Shown here one piece after another: positions 1 through 6,901 of a DNA stretch of 11,749 bases; position 1 is the first letter of the stretch, and each line of letters starts with the position of its first letter. The stretch is from an uncultured bacterium (GTDB lineage: Bacteria > Patescibacteriota > Microgenomatia > UBA1406 > GWC2-37-13). The DNA lies in the NCBI GenBank assembly GCA_937914905.1, contig CALESU010000082.1, positions 1-11,749 of the forward strand. The letters are read 5' to 3'. The translations under genes were made by a program, and so were the position numbers. The notes under the pieces are model-generated. The model was not told the origin of the DNA. It did no database searches and was given only the letters and a program-made list of their open reading frames with translations.

Positions 1-706
1 TAAGTCGATTCAGTTTGATATTCGCCGTTTCATACTCTGCAGTCTTTTTCGCGAGAATTTTTTCAATAGTAGCTTCGGTGATTTTTGAACTCCATTCAGT
101 ATCGTTCAGAAGTCCATACGAGTCAAATACACACCCAGAGAGCAAATTTTGGTCATAGGTCACATACCAAATATGCTCTTTTTTATTGGAGCGTAAGGTT
201 TTTTCAAATAAGGTGAAATAGCTCAGAGTAGCTGGGATTACATGTTGAATGGTAAGGTTCAGAAGTGAAAAGGCTTTCGTAAGAGAGGTCATTACTTCCT
301 CTTTGATCCCGTAAAAAATGATTTTTTTGATTCCTTCATGGTCTCGTACAATCCAGTCGGAAACCCCAGTATCCATGTCAAATCCAGATTCGGTACGCAC
401 CTTTTCTTTCACATATGAACCGAGCACGGCGTCTGTAACATCTGGTGGAATATCGATGCGATGATAGACAAATAAGCTTTGAGGAAGGACGAGAACGATA
501 TCTTTGTCTTTTGAAGCAGACTCAGGAAGGAGAGAGATCGTCTCTTTAATTCCTGACGCAAGAACGTCTACTTGTGCGGGAACTCCCGCTTGCACAAGCT
601 CTGTTGTGCTAACTTTTGAGAAAAATGACGTATCATATTGACCAATCAGGCCCTTTTTGACAGCCATGATCTTGATCGTATTTACATCGAGGGAAATATA
701 TAGCAT
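1..706 (-). CDS. PilM/FtsA-like ASKHA-fold protein, N-terminal part (runs off left edge)
   Basis: An open frame runs from 706 to base 1 with no stop, giving 235 residues of an incomplete protein. The N-terminus reads LYISLDVNTIKIMAVKKG, which resembles the first beta-hairpin of PilM/FtsA-type ASKHA proteins (consensus roughly LGIDIG-x-IK-V-L-KG). A later segment, LPQSLFVYHRIDIPPDV near residues 75-90, resembles the PilM pattern of 'LPeslvf-R-l-lP'. PilM is the cytoplasmic actin-like protein that links the type IV pilus inner-membrane complex to PilN. The phosphate-binding loop is shorter than usual, so ATP binding is uncertain. In-frame ATGs occur at 715, 706 and 667. I prefer 706 because it starts seven bases after a TATAAT box and keeps the whole first strand; 667 would delete it. 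No Shine-Dalgarno is visible. It is divergent from dnaG. Without the C-terminal half the family call is moderate. Confidence 0.6.
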   Translation of the reverse strand, partial: MLYISLDVNTIKIMAVKKGLIGQYDTSFFSKVSTTELVQAGVPAQVDVLASGIKETISLLPESASKDKDIVLVLPQSLFVYHRIDIPPDVTDAVLGSYVKEKVRTESGFDMDTGVSDWIVRDHEGIKKIIFYGIKEEVMTSLTKAFSLLNLTIQHVIPATLSYFTLFEKTLRSNKKEHIWYVTYDQNLLSGCVFDSYGLLNDTEWSSKITEATIEKILAKKTAEYETANIKLNRL

Positions 707-743
707 CAAAACCATTATAATAGGAATGTAAAAAAGAAAGCAA
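707..743 (-). promoter_or_regulatory. Promoter for the PilM-like gene, probably leaderless
   Basis: On the minus strand a perfect TATAAT lies at plus positions 714-719. A weak -35 TTGCTT (738-743) sits 18 bp upstream of it. Seven bases after the -10 comes the ATG at 706, so transcription would start at or next to the start codon. The -35 matches consensus only in TTG. Leaderless initiation is inferred from the spacing. Confidence 0.5.
716..721 (+). promoter_or_regulatory. Candidate -10 box for dnaG, overlapping the divergent -10
   Basis: A perfect TATAAT on the plus strand is the other half of the palindrome ATTATAAT (714-721). It would start transcription near 728 and give a leader of about 25 bases to the dnaG ATG at 753. 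No good -35 is visible 16-18 bp upstream (the sequence there is A-rich, close to GAAATA), so the call rests on the -10 alone. Confidence 0.35.
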
Positions 744-752
744 GTAGAACGT

Positions 753-2507
753 ATGCAAACGCAAGTCGAAGAAATAAAAAACAAAATTGACATAGTGAAT
801 TTTATTGGTCAGTATGTCGAGGTCAAGAAAGCAGGACGCAATTTCAAAGCAAACTGTCCTTTTCACCAAGAAAAAACTCCTTCTTTTGTGATTTCTCCTG
901 ACAGACAAATCTGGAGGTGCTTTGGGACGTGTGGTGAGGGAGGAGACGTGATTTCTTTCCTCATGAAAATGGACAATTTGACTTTTTACGAAGCGTTAAA
1001 AGAGCTTGCGGATCGAGTTGGGATAAAGCTTGAATCAGTTCAGTATGACGACAAGGAATGGAGTAGAAAAGAACTCTTGTACCAGATCAATCACGCTGCG
1101 CAAAAATTCTATTCCTTTTTATTATCTTCAGAAAAATACGGGAAGATCGCTCATGATTATGTGATAAATAGGGGACTCAATCCTAAAATCGTGAATACGT
1201 TTGAGCTTGGTTATGCTCCTCATTCCTGGAATTCGCTCCTCAATTACCTTCTCAAAAAAGGTTTTCAAAAACAAGACATTGTCGCAACTGGTCTTGCCAT
1301 CATGAATGACCAGGGACGCGTGTATGACCGGTTTCGAAGCAGGCTCATGTTTCCTCTGAAGGATCATCGGGGCAACGTAATAGGTTTTTCTGGAAGGCTT
1401 CTCGGAGATTCGCAGAAAGAAGCAAAGTATGTGAACACTCCAGAAACAGAAATTTACCATAAACGAGAGACCCTCTACGGAATACATCTGACCAAAGAAT
1501 CGATTCGTAAAAACCAAAATGCATATGTGGTGGAAGGTGAGTTTGATGTAATCACTCCGTATCAACATGGTGTAGACAATGTAGTCGCGATCAAAGGGGC
1601 GGCATTTACCAAAGATCAACTTATGTTGCTAGGAAGATATACAAAACGAATCACTCTTGCGTTAGATGGCGATGAGGCCGGGATTGAAGCGATGAAGCGG
1701 GGAATAAGGACTGCAGAAGCACTTGATTTTGAAGTGTATGTTGCCATGTTTCAAGATGGAAAGGATCCTGATGAGGCGATTAAACATGATTTTGGTCAAT
1801 TTAAAAAAGATATCAAATCCTCAGTTCCCATTTATGATTTTCTGATTCAAAATCTCCAGCGAAAATACCCTGAACAGACTGCATTTCAAAAGAAAAAAAT
1901 CGGGGAGGAGCTTGTCCCCTTTATCCGGGACATCGAAAACCCCATTGTGCAATCTCATTACACCAAAGTAGTTGCAGATATGCTTGATGTGAGCGAGGGA
2001 AGTATGTACCGGGCAATGCGAGGCGGTGCTCAGTTGAAAGCGCGTGCAAAACCTGAAGATTCCAAAAAAATCGAAAAGCATTTTTCAAGAAGCGAACTGG
2101 TTCAACGATTTTTCTTAGCCTATCTTCTTCAACAACAGACGCTTGACGAAACGCTTGCCAAAAGTCTCGACGATTTACTTTCTAGGGATTTTACTATTCC
2201 CTCATTTGGACATTTGTTCGATGCGTATCGTACAGAAATTCAAAAACACACACCGTTTTCGTATGCGGCATTTGTTCCCACTCTTTCTTCCGAACTCCAA
2301 TCTGTCGCAGACGAACTGTTTCTTTTTGTCTCCGCGCTGTCTCCCGACGAGCAACCAAATATTGTCAAAATGGCATATGAAATAAAATCAAATAGTTTAC
2401 AAGTCCAGATAAATGCATTGATGGAAAGCTCTAACGAGGAAGACGAAAAGAGATTGACTCAATTATCTCAAGAGTACACAAAGTACCGGAAACTTCGCGA
2501 TGCGTAG
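753..2507 (+). CDS. dnaG: DNA primase DnaG
   Basis: This is the bacterial primase that makes RNA primers for lagging-strand synthesis at the replication fork. Its 584 residues match the usual length of about 580-600. An N-terminal CHC2 zinc-binding domain covers about residues 10-95, with C35, H38, C56 and C60 and the hallmark CPFHQEKTPSF. The usual C-x2-C second pair is C-x3-C here. The RNA polymerase/Toprim core follows: catalytic Glu in EGEFD (E261), DGDEAG (D305, D307) and DGKDPDE (D335-E341). The C-terminal part, from about 430, is helical and should hold the helicase-binding domain but has no obvious motif. ATG 753 is the only plausible start, since an in-frame TAA lies close upstream; no clear Shine-Dalgarno precedes it. 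It stops with TAG 82 bases before rpoD. rpsU, its usual upstream partner in the macromolecular synthesis operon, is absent. Confidence 0.97.
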   Translation: MQTQVEEIKNKIDIVNFIGQYVEVKKAGRNFKANCPFHQEKTPSFVISPDRQIWRCFGTCGEGGDVISFLMKMDNLTFYEALKELADRVGIKLESVQYDDKEWSRKELLYQINHAAQKFYSFLLSSEKYGKIAHDYVINRGLNPKIVNTFELGYAPHSWNSLLNYLLKKGFQKQDIVATGLAIMNDQGRVYDRFRSRLMFPLKDHRGNVIGFSGRLLGDSQKEAKYVNTPETEIYHKRETLYGIHLTKESIRKNQNAYVVEGEFDVITPYQHGVDNVVAIKGAAFTKDQLMLLGRYTKRITLALDGDEAGIEAMKRGIRTAEALDFEVYVAMFQDGKDPDEAIKHDFGQFKKDIKSSVPIYDFLIQNLQRKYPEQTAFQKKKIGEELVPFIRDIENPIVQSHYTKVVADMLDVSEGSMYRAMRGGAQLKARAKPEDSKKIEKHFSRSELVQRFFLAYLLQQQTLDETLAKSLDDLLSRDFTIPSFGHLFDAYRTEIQKHTPFSYAAFVPTLSSELQSVADELFLFVSALSPDEQPNIVKMAYEIKSNSLQVQINALMESSNEEDEKRLTQLSQEYTKYRKLRDA

Positions 2508-2515
2508 GAAATTCT

Positions 2516-2550
2516 TTGACATAGCAAAAAAGTATCTTACATAGTACAAT
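2516..2550 (+). promoter_or_regulatory. Promoter-like sequence in front of rpoD
   Basis: A perfect TTGACA -35 is at 2516-2521. Possible -10 boxes are TACATA at 2538-2543 (16-bp spacer, weak match) and TACAAT at 2545-2550 (better match, but 23 bp is too long a spacer). A promoter in the dnaG-rpoD gap is plausible, so sigma factor could be made independently of primase. The exact -10 is unsettled. Confidence 0.4.
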
Positions 2551-2573
2551 ATAACCCGAACGTTATCCTAAAA

Positions 2574-2592
2574 AAGGACAGTTATTCTATTG
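2574..2592 (+). promoter_or_regulatory. Ribosome binding site that decides the TTG start of rpoD
   Basis: The sequence AAGGA (2574-2578) lies 11 bases before TTG at 2590 and more than 30 bases before the next in-frame ATG at 2611. It is the clearest Shine-Dalgarno in the window and favours the TTG start. A 4-bp inverted repeat, TCCT (2566-2569) and AGGA (2575-2578) around an A5 loop, could weakly pair with it. Confidence 0.5.
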
Positions 2593-3699
2593 ATTGTAAA
2601 CAAAACCCTCATGAATGCACGAATGCCTAAAAATGTAAAAGACTTGCTCAAACAAGGAGAAGAAGAGGGATTTTTGGTTCAAGATGACATTATCCTCATA
2701 TTCCCAGAGCCTGAACTCAATATCGAGAAAGTAGATGAATTTTTTGACACTGCATTTAAAAAGGGAATTGATATCTTCGAAACAACTTCAAATAGAGAAG
2801 ACAGTGACGTAAATAAAACTGCAGAAGAGATCGAACGCGAGCTGGAAAAACTTATTGGAGGAAAACACGGAGAATCACTGGATCCTATCAAAAAATACCT
2901 CAAGGAGATAGGGAGAACACCTCTTCTCACCTTTGAAGAGGAGATTGAACTTGCAAAACGCATTGAAAAAGAAGATGGTCAAGCAAAAGAACGTCTCATC
3001 AAATCCAATCTTCGCTTAGTTGTTTCAATTGCTAAAAAATATTTAGGAAGAAGGCTCACGTTCCTTGACCTTATTCAAGAAGGAAACAAAGGCTTGATCC
3101 GTGGCGTTGAAAAATATGATTGGCGTCGTGGTTTCAAATTCTCAACATACGCCACCTGGTGGATCAGGCAAGCCATAACACGAGCGATCGCAGATCAATC
3201 CCGCACTATACGGATCCCTGTGCACATGGTCGATCAGATAAACCGCTTTTACAAAACTCAGCGGAAGCTCATGCAAAAGCATGGAAAAGATCCAGACATC
3301 AAAGAGATCGCAAAAGAAATGGAGATTACCGTAGACGAGGCAGAAAACCTCATGCGCATTTCTCAACAACCAAAATCGCTCTCAACTCCGGTTGGAGATG
3401 ATAAAGAAGCAACTCTTGAGCAGTTTATTGCAGATAAATCTAAGCCATCTTTATATGACGCCGTATCACAAGAGCTACTGAAAGATGCGCTCGGAGAAGT
3501 GCTTGAAACATTGTCCCCTCGAGAAAAGAAAGTTCTCATGATGCGTTTTGGTTTAGAAGACGGAAAGCCAAAAACACTTGAAGAAGTGGGAAAAGAATTT
3601 AAAGTGACTCGAGAACGAATAAGACAAATTGAAGCAAAGGCAATCCGCAAACTGAAACACCCCACCCGCGCTCGCAAACTCCGTGACTTTTTAGACTGA
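2590..3699 (+). CDS. rpoD: Primary RNA polymerase sigma factor (sigma-70, RpoD/SigA)
   Basis: This is the housekeeping sigma factor that directs RNA polymerase to -10/-35 promoters. At 369 residues it is compact, like SigA of Gram-positive bacteria and shorter than E. coli RpoD. Order of regions: a region 1.1-like segment (about residues 14-70, [18 protein letters not shown]), region 1.2 ([11 protein letters not shown], 98-108), region 2 with the RpoD signature and the -10-reading helix ([20 protein letters not shown], 184-203), region 3 (about 210-290), and region 4 with the -35-reading helix-turn-helix ([20 protein letters not shown], 329-348). The start is TTG at 2590, chosen for the AAGGA upstream. 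ATG 2611 would shorten the protein by seven residues and leave all conserved regions intact. It stops with TGA. The dnaG-rpoD order is the conserved macromolecular synthesis pairing. Confidence 0.96.
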   Translation: MIVNKTLMNARMPKNVKDLLKQGEEEGFLVQDDIILIFPEPELNIEKVDEFFDTAFKKGIDIFETTSNREDSDVNKTAEEIERELEKLIGGKHGESLDPIKKYLKEIGRTPLLTFEEEIELAKRIEKEDGQAKERLIKSNLRLVVSIAKKYLGRRLTFLDLIQEGNKGLIRGVEKYDWRRGFKFSTYATWWIRQAITRAIADQSRTIRIPVHMVDQINRFYKTQRKLMQKHGKDPDIKEIAKEMEITVDEAENLMRISQQPKSLSTPVGDDKEATLEQFIADKSKPSLYDAVSQELLKDALGEVLETLSPREKKVLMMRFGLEDGKPKTLEEVGKEFKVTRERIRQIEAKAIRKLKHPTRARKLRDFLD

Positions 3700-3715
3700 T
3701 TACTCATAGAGCATC

Positions 3716-3744
3716 TTGCATATTGAGTCAAAAAAAGGTACAGT
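3716..3744 (+). promoter_or_regulatory. Promoter for the CPBP protease gene
   Basis: TTGCAT (3716-3721) and TACAGT (3739-3744) are separated by exactly 17 bp in the 54-bp gap after rpoD. The predicted transcription start is about 3751-3754, on or just before the ATG at 3754, so the mRNA would have little or no leader. The only Shine-Dalgarno-like bases (AAAGG, 3734-3738) lie inside the promoter, 15 bases from the ATG. Confidence 0.5.
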
Positions 3745-3748
3745 GTAC
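3738..3748. repeat. Short inverted repeat overlapping the CPBP gene -10 box
   Basis: GTACAGTGTAC is a perfect 5-bp inverted repeat (GTACA / TGTAC) around one central G. It covers the -10 hexamer and the bases just after it, where an operator would block transcription. A repressor site is inferred from position only; an 11-bp palindrome can occur by chance. Confidence 0.35.
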
Positions 3749-3753
3749 TTCAC

Positions 3754-4425
3754 ATGAAACAAGAAGTTTCTCCCGTCCAGAAAGTGCTCAATACCTGGGC
3801 AATAGTTCTTATTTTGTGGAGTGCGTATCGCGTATATTTTGGCACAGAACTTCCTATTTGGTTTGACGAGCTTATTGCAAAACCACTCATATTTCTCATC
3901 CCCATATATTTGTATATCACGCATTTTGAGCGTAAGAACCTATTAAAATCACTTGATTTATGGAATAAAGAAACTCGTTCCGGAGTTTTATTTGGGGGAG
4001 CAGTGGGAGGGCTATTTCTCCTTATAGGCGGTATTATTTACACGTTATCCCACCCTCTTTCCCCTTCCTCATTTTCACTGCATATCCTAGGAACTGTTTT
4101 AGGGTATATTGCCATTGCATTTGCAACGAGTTTTTCAGAAGAATTACTGTCTCGCGGTTTTGTTCTCAAGCGTTTATATGAAGAGTCAAAGCATTCTTGG
4201 ATGTCTGTACTATTTGCCAGTTTTCTTTTTTTCTTTTTACATATTCCCATGCTTCTCACTCATCCGGACCTACAGGGGAGTGTCCTGTTGCAAGTGATGA
4301 TGACGGACATCCTATTGAGTTTGACTGTTTCAACTTTGTATCTGTATAAACGAAGTGTGTGGACCCCTATAGTCATCCATGCGTGCTACAGCTTGAGCCT
4401 CTACTTGTTTTTGCGTCCCGCATAA
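3754..4425 (+). CDS. CPBP-family intramembrane glutamic-type protease (Abi/CAAX-protease-like)
   Basis: A 223-residue polytopic membrane protein with roughly six to seven hydrophobic segments. The core motifs of the CPBP family (Rce1/Abi, Pfam PF02517 type) are in order: EELLSR with E129, E130 and R134, then FFLH ending in H163, then a third motif IVIHACYS with H209. In many relatives the last motif is HxxxN; here the fifth position is Ser213. Such proteins cleave substrates within or near the membrane; some modify CAAX proteins and others confer bacteriocin self-immunity. Nothing nearby looks like a bacteriocin, so the substrate is unknown. The gene has its own promoter-like sequence 54 bp after rpoD. 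It stops with TAA and overlaps the 3' end of the convergent glycosyltransferase gene by 25 bp. Confidence 0.88.
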   Translation: MKQEVSPVQKVLNTWAIVLILWSAYRVYFGTELPIWFDELIAKPLIFLIPIYLYITHFERKNLLKSLDLWNKETRSGVLFGGAVGGLFLLIGGIIYTLSHPLSPSSFSLHILGTVLGYIAIAFATSFSEELLSRGFVLKRLYEESKHSWMSVLFASFLFFFLHIPMLLTHPDLQGSVLLQVMMTDILLSLTVSTLYLYKRSVWTPIVIHACYSLSLYLFLRPA

Positions 4426-6029
4426 ATCCAGAACACATCTTTCCCATTGATTTGTATTTTTTCAATTCGATCCGTTGGTGCATCTTCTCCAAACTCTTCA
4501 GGATATCCTACGAAAAGGGCAGATTCATTTGGGTCAGGCTTGGTAAATGCAAATACGTATTTTCCATATCGTTCCACTTGTCCAAACCCATACTCATCAG
4601 GTGATGATAACTGCGCCTCTTTTTGATACTCTGCCGGCGGATATTGGGTGTAAAATAACGAAAAAATGTACGGCTGACCAAGCTTTTTTGTGATGTATAT
4701 TCGGTCATAATCGTCTTCATGCTTTTTCAGATACGAACCTAATTCGCCATATCCACATTGCCAAGCAGATGCAACTTGTGGCTTTACTCGATAATGATTG
4801 AAGTAGAAATCCCAGGTGAAGAAGGTGAAAAATAGCACACCTCCCAAAACAAAACTATAAAAGAGCACTCTCAATATCCGAGAGGAAATCGCAATTCCTG
4901 CAAAATACATACCACATCCCGCAAAATATAGGATGGGAATAATCATAAGAAATGAGCGCGTAAGCGAATGTTCTTGCCACGAAAGAGAGGCGGTGCTTGG
5001 GGCAACAAGGAAAAGTGACAACATGAGATATCTGCCTCGCTCTTTCCTCACGAAAGCAAAGTAAATCCCCATCAAGAGAAACACATACTCAATCGCGGTA
5101 ATAGGTGATATTCCCTCAAATCCAAACCGATCGTTTGCGTCCCCATATCGCACGAGAAACTCCGGCGAAAAGTAAGAAAGGTACTGATGCGCCAGAATAA
5201 TCGTGGCACGAGTAACTTTATTATGGAGAAATCGATCATCATGTTCACGTCTTAGTTCTTCTATGGAAAGGGTAAATCCTTGATTGCTCGTAAACAACAG
5301 GTTGCTTATCCGGGAAGATGGTTGCAGGAGTTCAGACAGACCAAAAAGGAGAAGTGGAACAAGTCCAAGCAATAGTGTTTTTTTCAGCCAAACTCGATTG
5401 GGTTTTTTGAAGGTCACAATACCGCCTATCCATATGAAAGTAAACACAGCCAATACTTTTCCAACGTGATACGTAAAAAGCCCAACGCCTACTAACATTG
5501 CCAAAATAATCAAACTGCGAAGAGTTACTTTTTGTAGCAATTCATGTAAAAACCACAAGATACCTATCGTGAGGACCAAAACAATGAGGTTTTCGTGAAT
5601 ATGGCGAGACATGATCTGGATCCAGGGTGAAATGCTCGCCAGAAATGCGACGAGTAAGCTTATCCATTCATTCTGGGTAAGTTTTTTGGTTAGCATATAA
5701 AAAAGAAGGGGGGACAAAATGCCAATCAGAATAAAGGGGAGCCGTGAAGCAGTTTCGTTTAATCCAAACACTTTAATAAACGGAACCATGAGATAAATCG
5801 TCACGGGGAGCTTATTTTCTCCAAATGCCTGAAAACGGAGAGGAAGGAGCTTTCCATATTCATCTTTTCCTGTTTCGCCAATCGAATAGGTATTGTACGC
5901 AAAAGATGCTTCGTCCGAATTAAAACAGGGGAACTCGATCGCTCGCACGTGAAGGAATATGGCAATAAGCGTTGAAAAAGCAAGAATGATGGCTGTTTTG
6001 TTAGTGAGCATTTCGCGAAAGTATTTCAT
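4401..6029 (-). CDS. GT39-type (PMT/ArnT-like) membrane glycosyltransferase
   Basis: A 542-residue GT-C fold protein. The first membrane helix (about residues 12-29) is followed by the catalytic-loop signature FNSDEASFAYN, with the acidic pair D39-E40, and by NETASRLPF (91-99), both typical of the ArnT/PMT group. About ten further hydrophobic helices run to about residue 405. A soluble C-terminal domain follows (DRIYITKKLGQPYIFSLFY, then a segment ending YAGRKNK), predicted to face outside. Such enzymes move a sugar from a polyprenyl-phosphate donor to a lipid, glycan or protein acceptor; donor and acceptor are unknown here. ATG 6029 overlaps the upstream GT2 gene by 29 bp. ATG 6011 is an alternative start, and neither has a Shine-Dalgarno. 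It is the last gene of the cluster and overlaps the CPBP gene tail-to-tail. Confidence 0.88.
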   Translation of the reverse strand: MKYFREMLTNKTAIILAFSTLIAIFLHVRAIEFPCFNSDEASFAYNTYSIGETGKDEYGKLLPLRFQAFGENKLPVTIYLMVPFIKVFGLNETASRLPFILIGILSPLLFYMLTKKLTQNEWISLLVAFLASISPWIQIMSRHIHENLIVLVLTIGILWFLHELLQKVTLRSLIILAMLVGVGLFTYHVGKVLAVFTFIWIGGIVTFKKPNRVWLKKTLLLGLVPLLLFGLSELLQPSSRISNLLFTSNQGFTLSIEELRREHDDRFLHNKVTRATIILAHQYLSYFSPEFLVRYGDANDRFGFEGISPITAIEYVFLLMGIYFAFVRKERGRYLMLSLFLVAPSTASLSWQEHSLTRSFLMIIPILYFAGCGMYFAGIAISSRILRVLFYSFVLGGVLFFTFFTWDFYFNHYRVKPQVASAWQCGYGELGSYLKKHEDDYDRIYITKKLGQPYIFSLFYTQYPPAEYQKEAQLSSPDEYGFGQVERYGKYVFAFTKPDPNESALFVGYPEEFGEDAPTDRIEKIQINGKDVFWIYAGRKNK

Positions 6030-6897
6030 AGTCAGAAATAATGGATGGTGACAGAAAATGAGCTACAAGAATGCGGGGAAAACGCAGGAGTGCTTGGAAA
6101 AATCCCTCAAGAAAAACGGTGTCTCCTTTTGCGATTGATTGGGCAAGGAGTTTTATGAGAAACCATTTGTGATTTATGATCAGTCGCCATGATGTTACAT
6201 TTTTCCAAATACAAAGGAGCTGATTACGGTATGCAATAGACTGAATATGATTTTTACTGAATTGCGAACCAATAGTTGTTTCATGATGATGCTCGACCAG
6301 TATTTTAGGATCAAACAAAATAGTATGTCCTTTCTTTTGCGCTCGATACGACAGGTCAATGTCTTCCCAGTAAAATGGCGCGAACAGTTCGTCAAATCCT
6401 TTGAGATCTCGCAGTTTTGCGCCGTCTACCATGCAGGAACCTCCATCAGCCCATCCCGTTGTCCCTTTTTGGGTTGAATCGCCATAATCATGCTGAATAA
6501 ATCCGTTGGTCCAGAATAGTTTTTTTCTTCCACTGATCTTTCCACCTATATCTTTTTGAGCAAAAGAGACGGCAAATAAGATCGGATCTTGCTTCAGATT
6601 CGCTAGTGCTAAGTTGTATGAATCGTTAAGTAGTTTTACATCATCATTGAGAAACAGAAGGTGTTCGCCCTTTGCTTTGCTTATGCCAGTATTCATGGTA
6701 CCCGCAAAACCCTTATTGACTGCGTTTTGAATCAGGATGATTTGAGGGAAATCATTAAGGTGTGAAGCGATATCATTTGTTGGGTCATCGTTTACCACAA
6801 TCACTTCGCAGGAGGAAAGGTAAGGAGTATTGTGTCTCAAATTTCGCACCAGAACCTCAGTATTTCGATACGTGGGGATGATTACAGATATGGACAT
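6001..6897 (-). CDS. GT2-family glycosyltransferase (rhamnosyltransferase-like layout)
   Basis: A 298-residue cytosolic GT-A enzyme. It opens with SISVIIPTYRN, the GT2 start. VNDDP (35-39) binds the nucleotide, FLNDDV (82-87) supplies the metal-binding D85-D86 motif, and DGGSCMV (151-157) plus WEDIDLSYR (177-185) hold the acceptor-side region with the probable catalytic acid. This order is that of the WbbL/RfbF-like branch, which often transfers rhamnose from dTDP-rhamnose, but specificity cannot be read from motifs. The amphipathic C-terminal part (about 225-285) may touch the membrane. ATG 6897 lies only 4 bp after the stop of the upstream GT4 gene, with a poor AAGTAG in front. Its 3' end overlaps the next gene by 29 bp, consistent with translational coupling. 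Confidence 0.93.
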   Translation of the reverse strand: MSISVIIPTYRNTEVLVRNLRHNTPYLSSCEVIVVNDDPTNDIASHLNDFPQIILIQNAVNKGFAGTMNTGISKAKGEHLLFLNDDVKLLNDSYNLALANLKQDPILFAVSFAQKDIGGKISGRKKLFWTNGFIQHDYGDSTQKGTTGWADGGSCMVDGAKLRDLKGFDELFAPFYWEDIDLSYRAQKKGHTILFDPKILVEHHHETTIGSQFSKNHIQSIAYRNQLLCIWKNVTSWRLIINHKWFLIKLLAQSIAKGDTVFLEGFFQALLRFPRILVAHFLSPSIISDYEILSRNAH

Positions 6898-6901
6898 ATT
6901 G

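Noticed and set aside
633..908. Minus-strand frame crossing the dnaG start and the divergent promoter
   Set aside because: The real minus gene in this area is in a different frame and matches an ASKHA N-terminus; this frame is antisense to the DnaG zinc domain.
1128..1619. Long minus-strand open frame (163 codons) inside dnaG
   Set aside because: It is wholly antisense to a primase with intact domains, and its product is rich in Cys, His and Phe with no recognisable motif; a shadow frame.
3120..3401. Plus-strand open frame overlapping rpoD in another frame
   Set aside because: The product is a His/Arg/Ser-rich translation of the conserved sigma regions 2-3, with no binding site or family resemblance.
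3696..3736. GACT...GAGTC followed by an A-run as an rpoD terminator
   Set aside because: The arms match only partly, the run is A rather than T on the transcribed sense strand, and the stretch is better explained as a promoter.
4271..4287. ACAGG-CCTGT inverted repeat as terminator of the glycosyltransferase operon
   Set aside because: The stem is only five to six bp, it lies in the CPBP coding region, and no T-run follows it on the minus strand.
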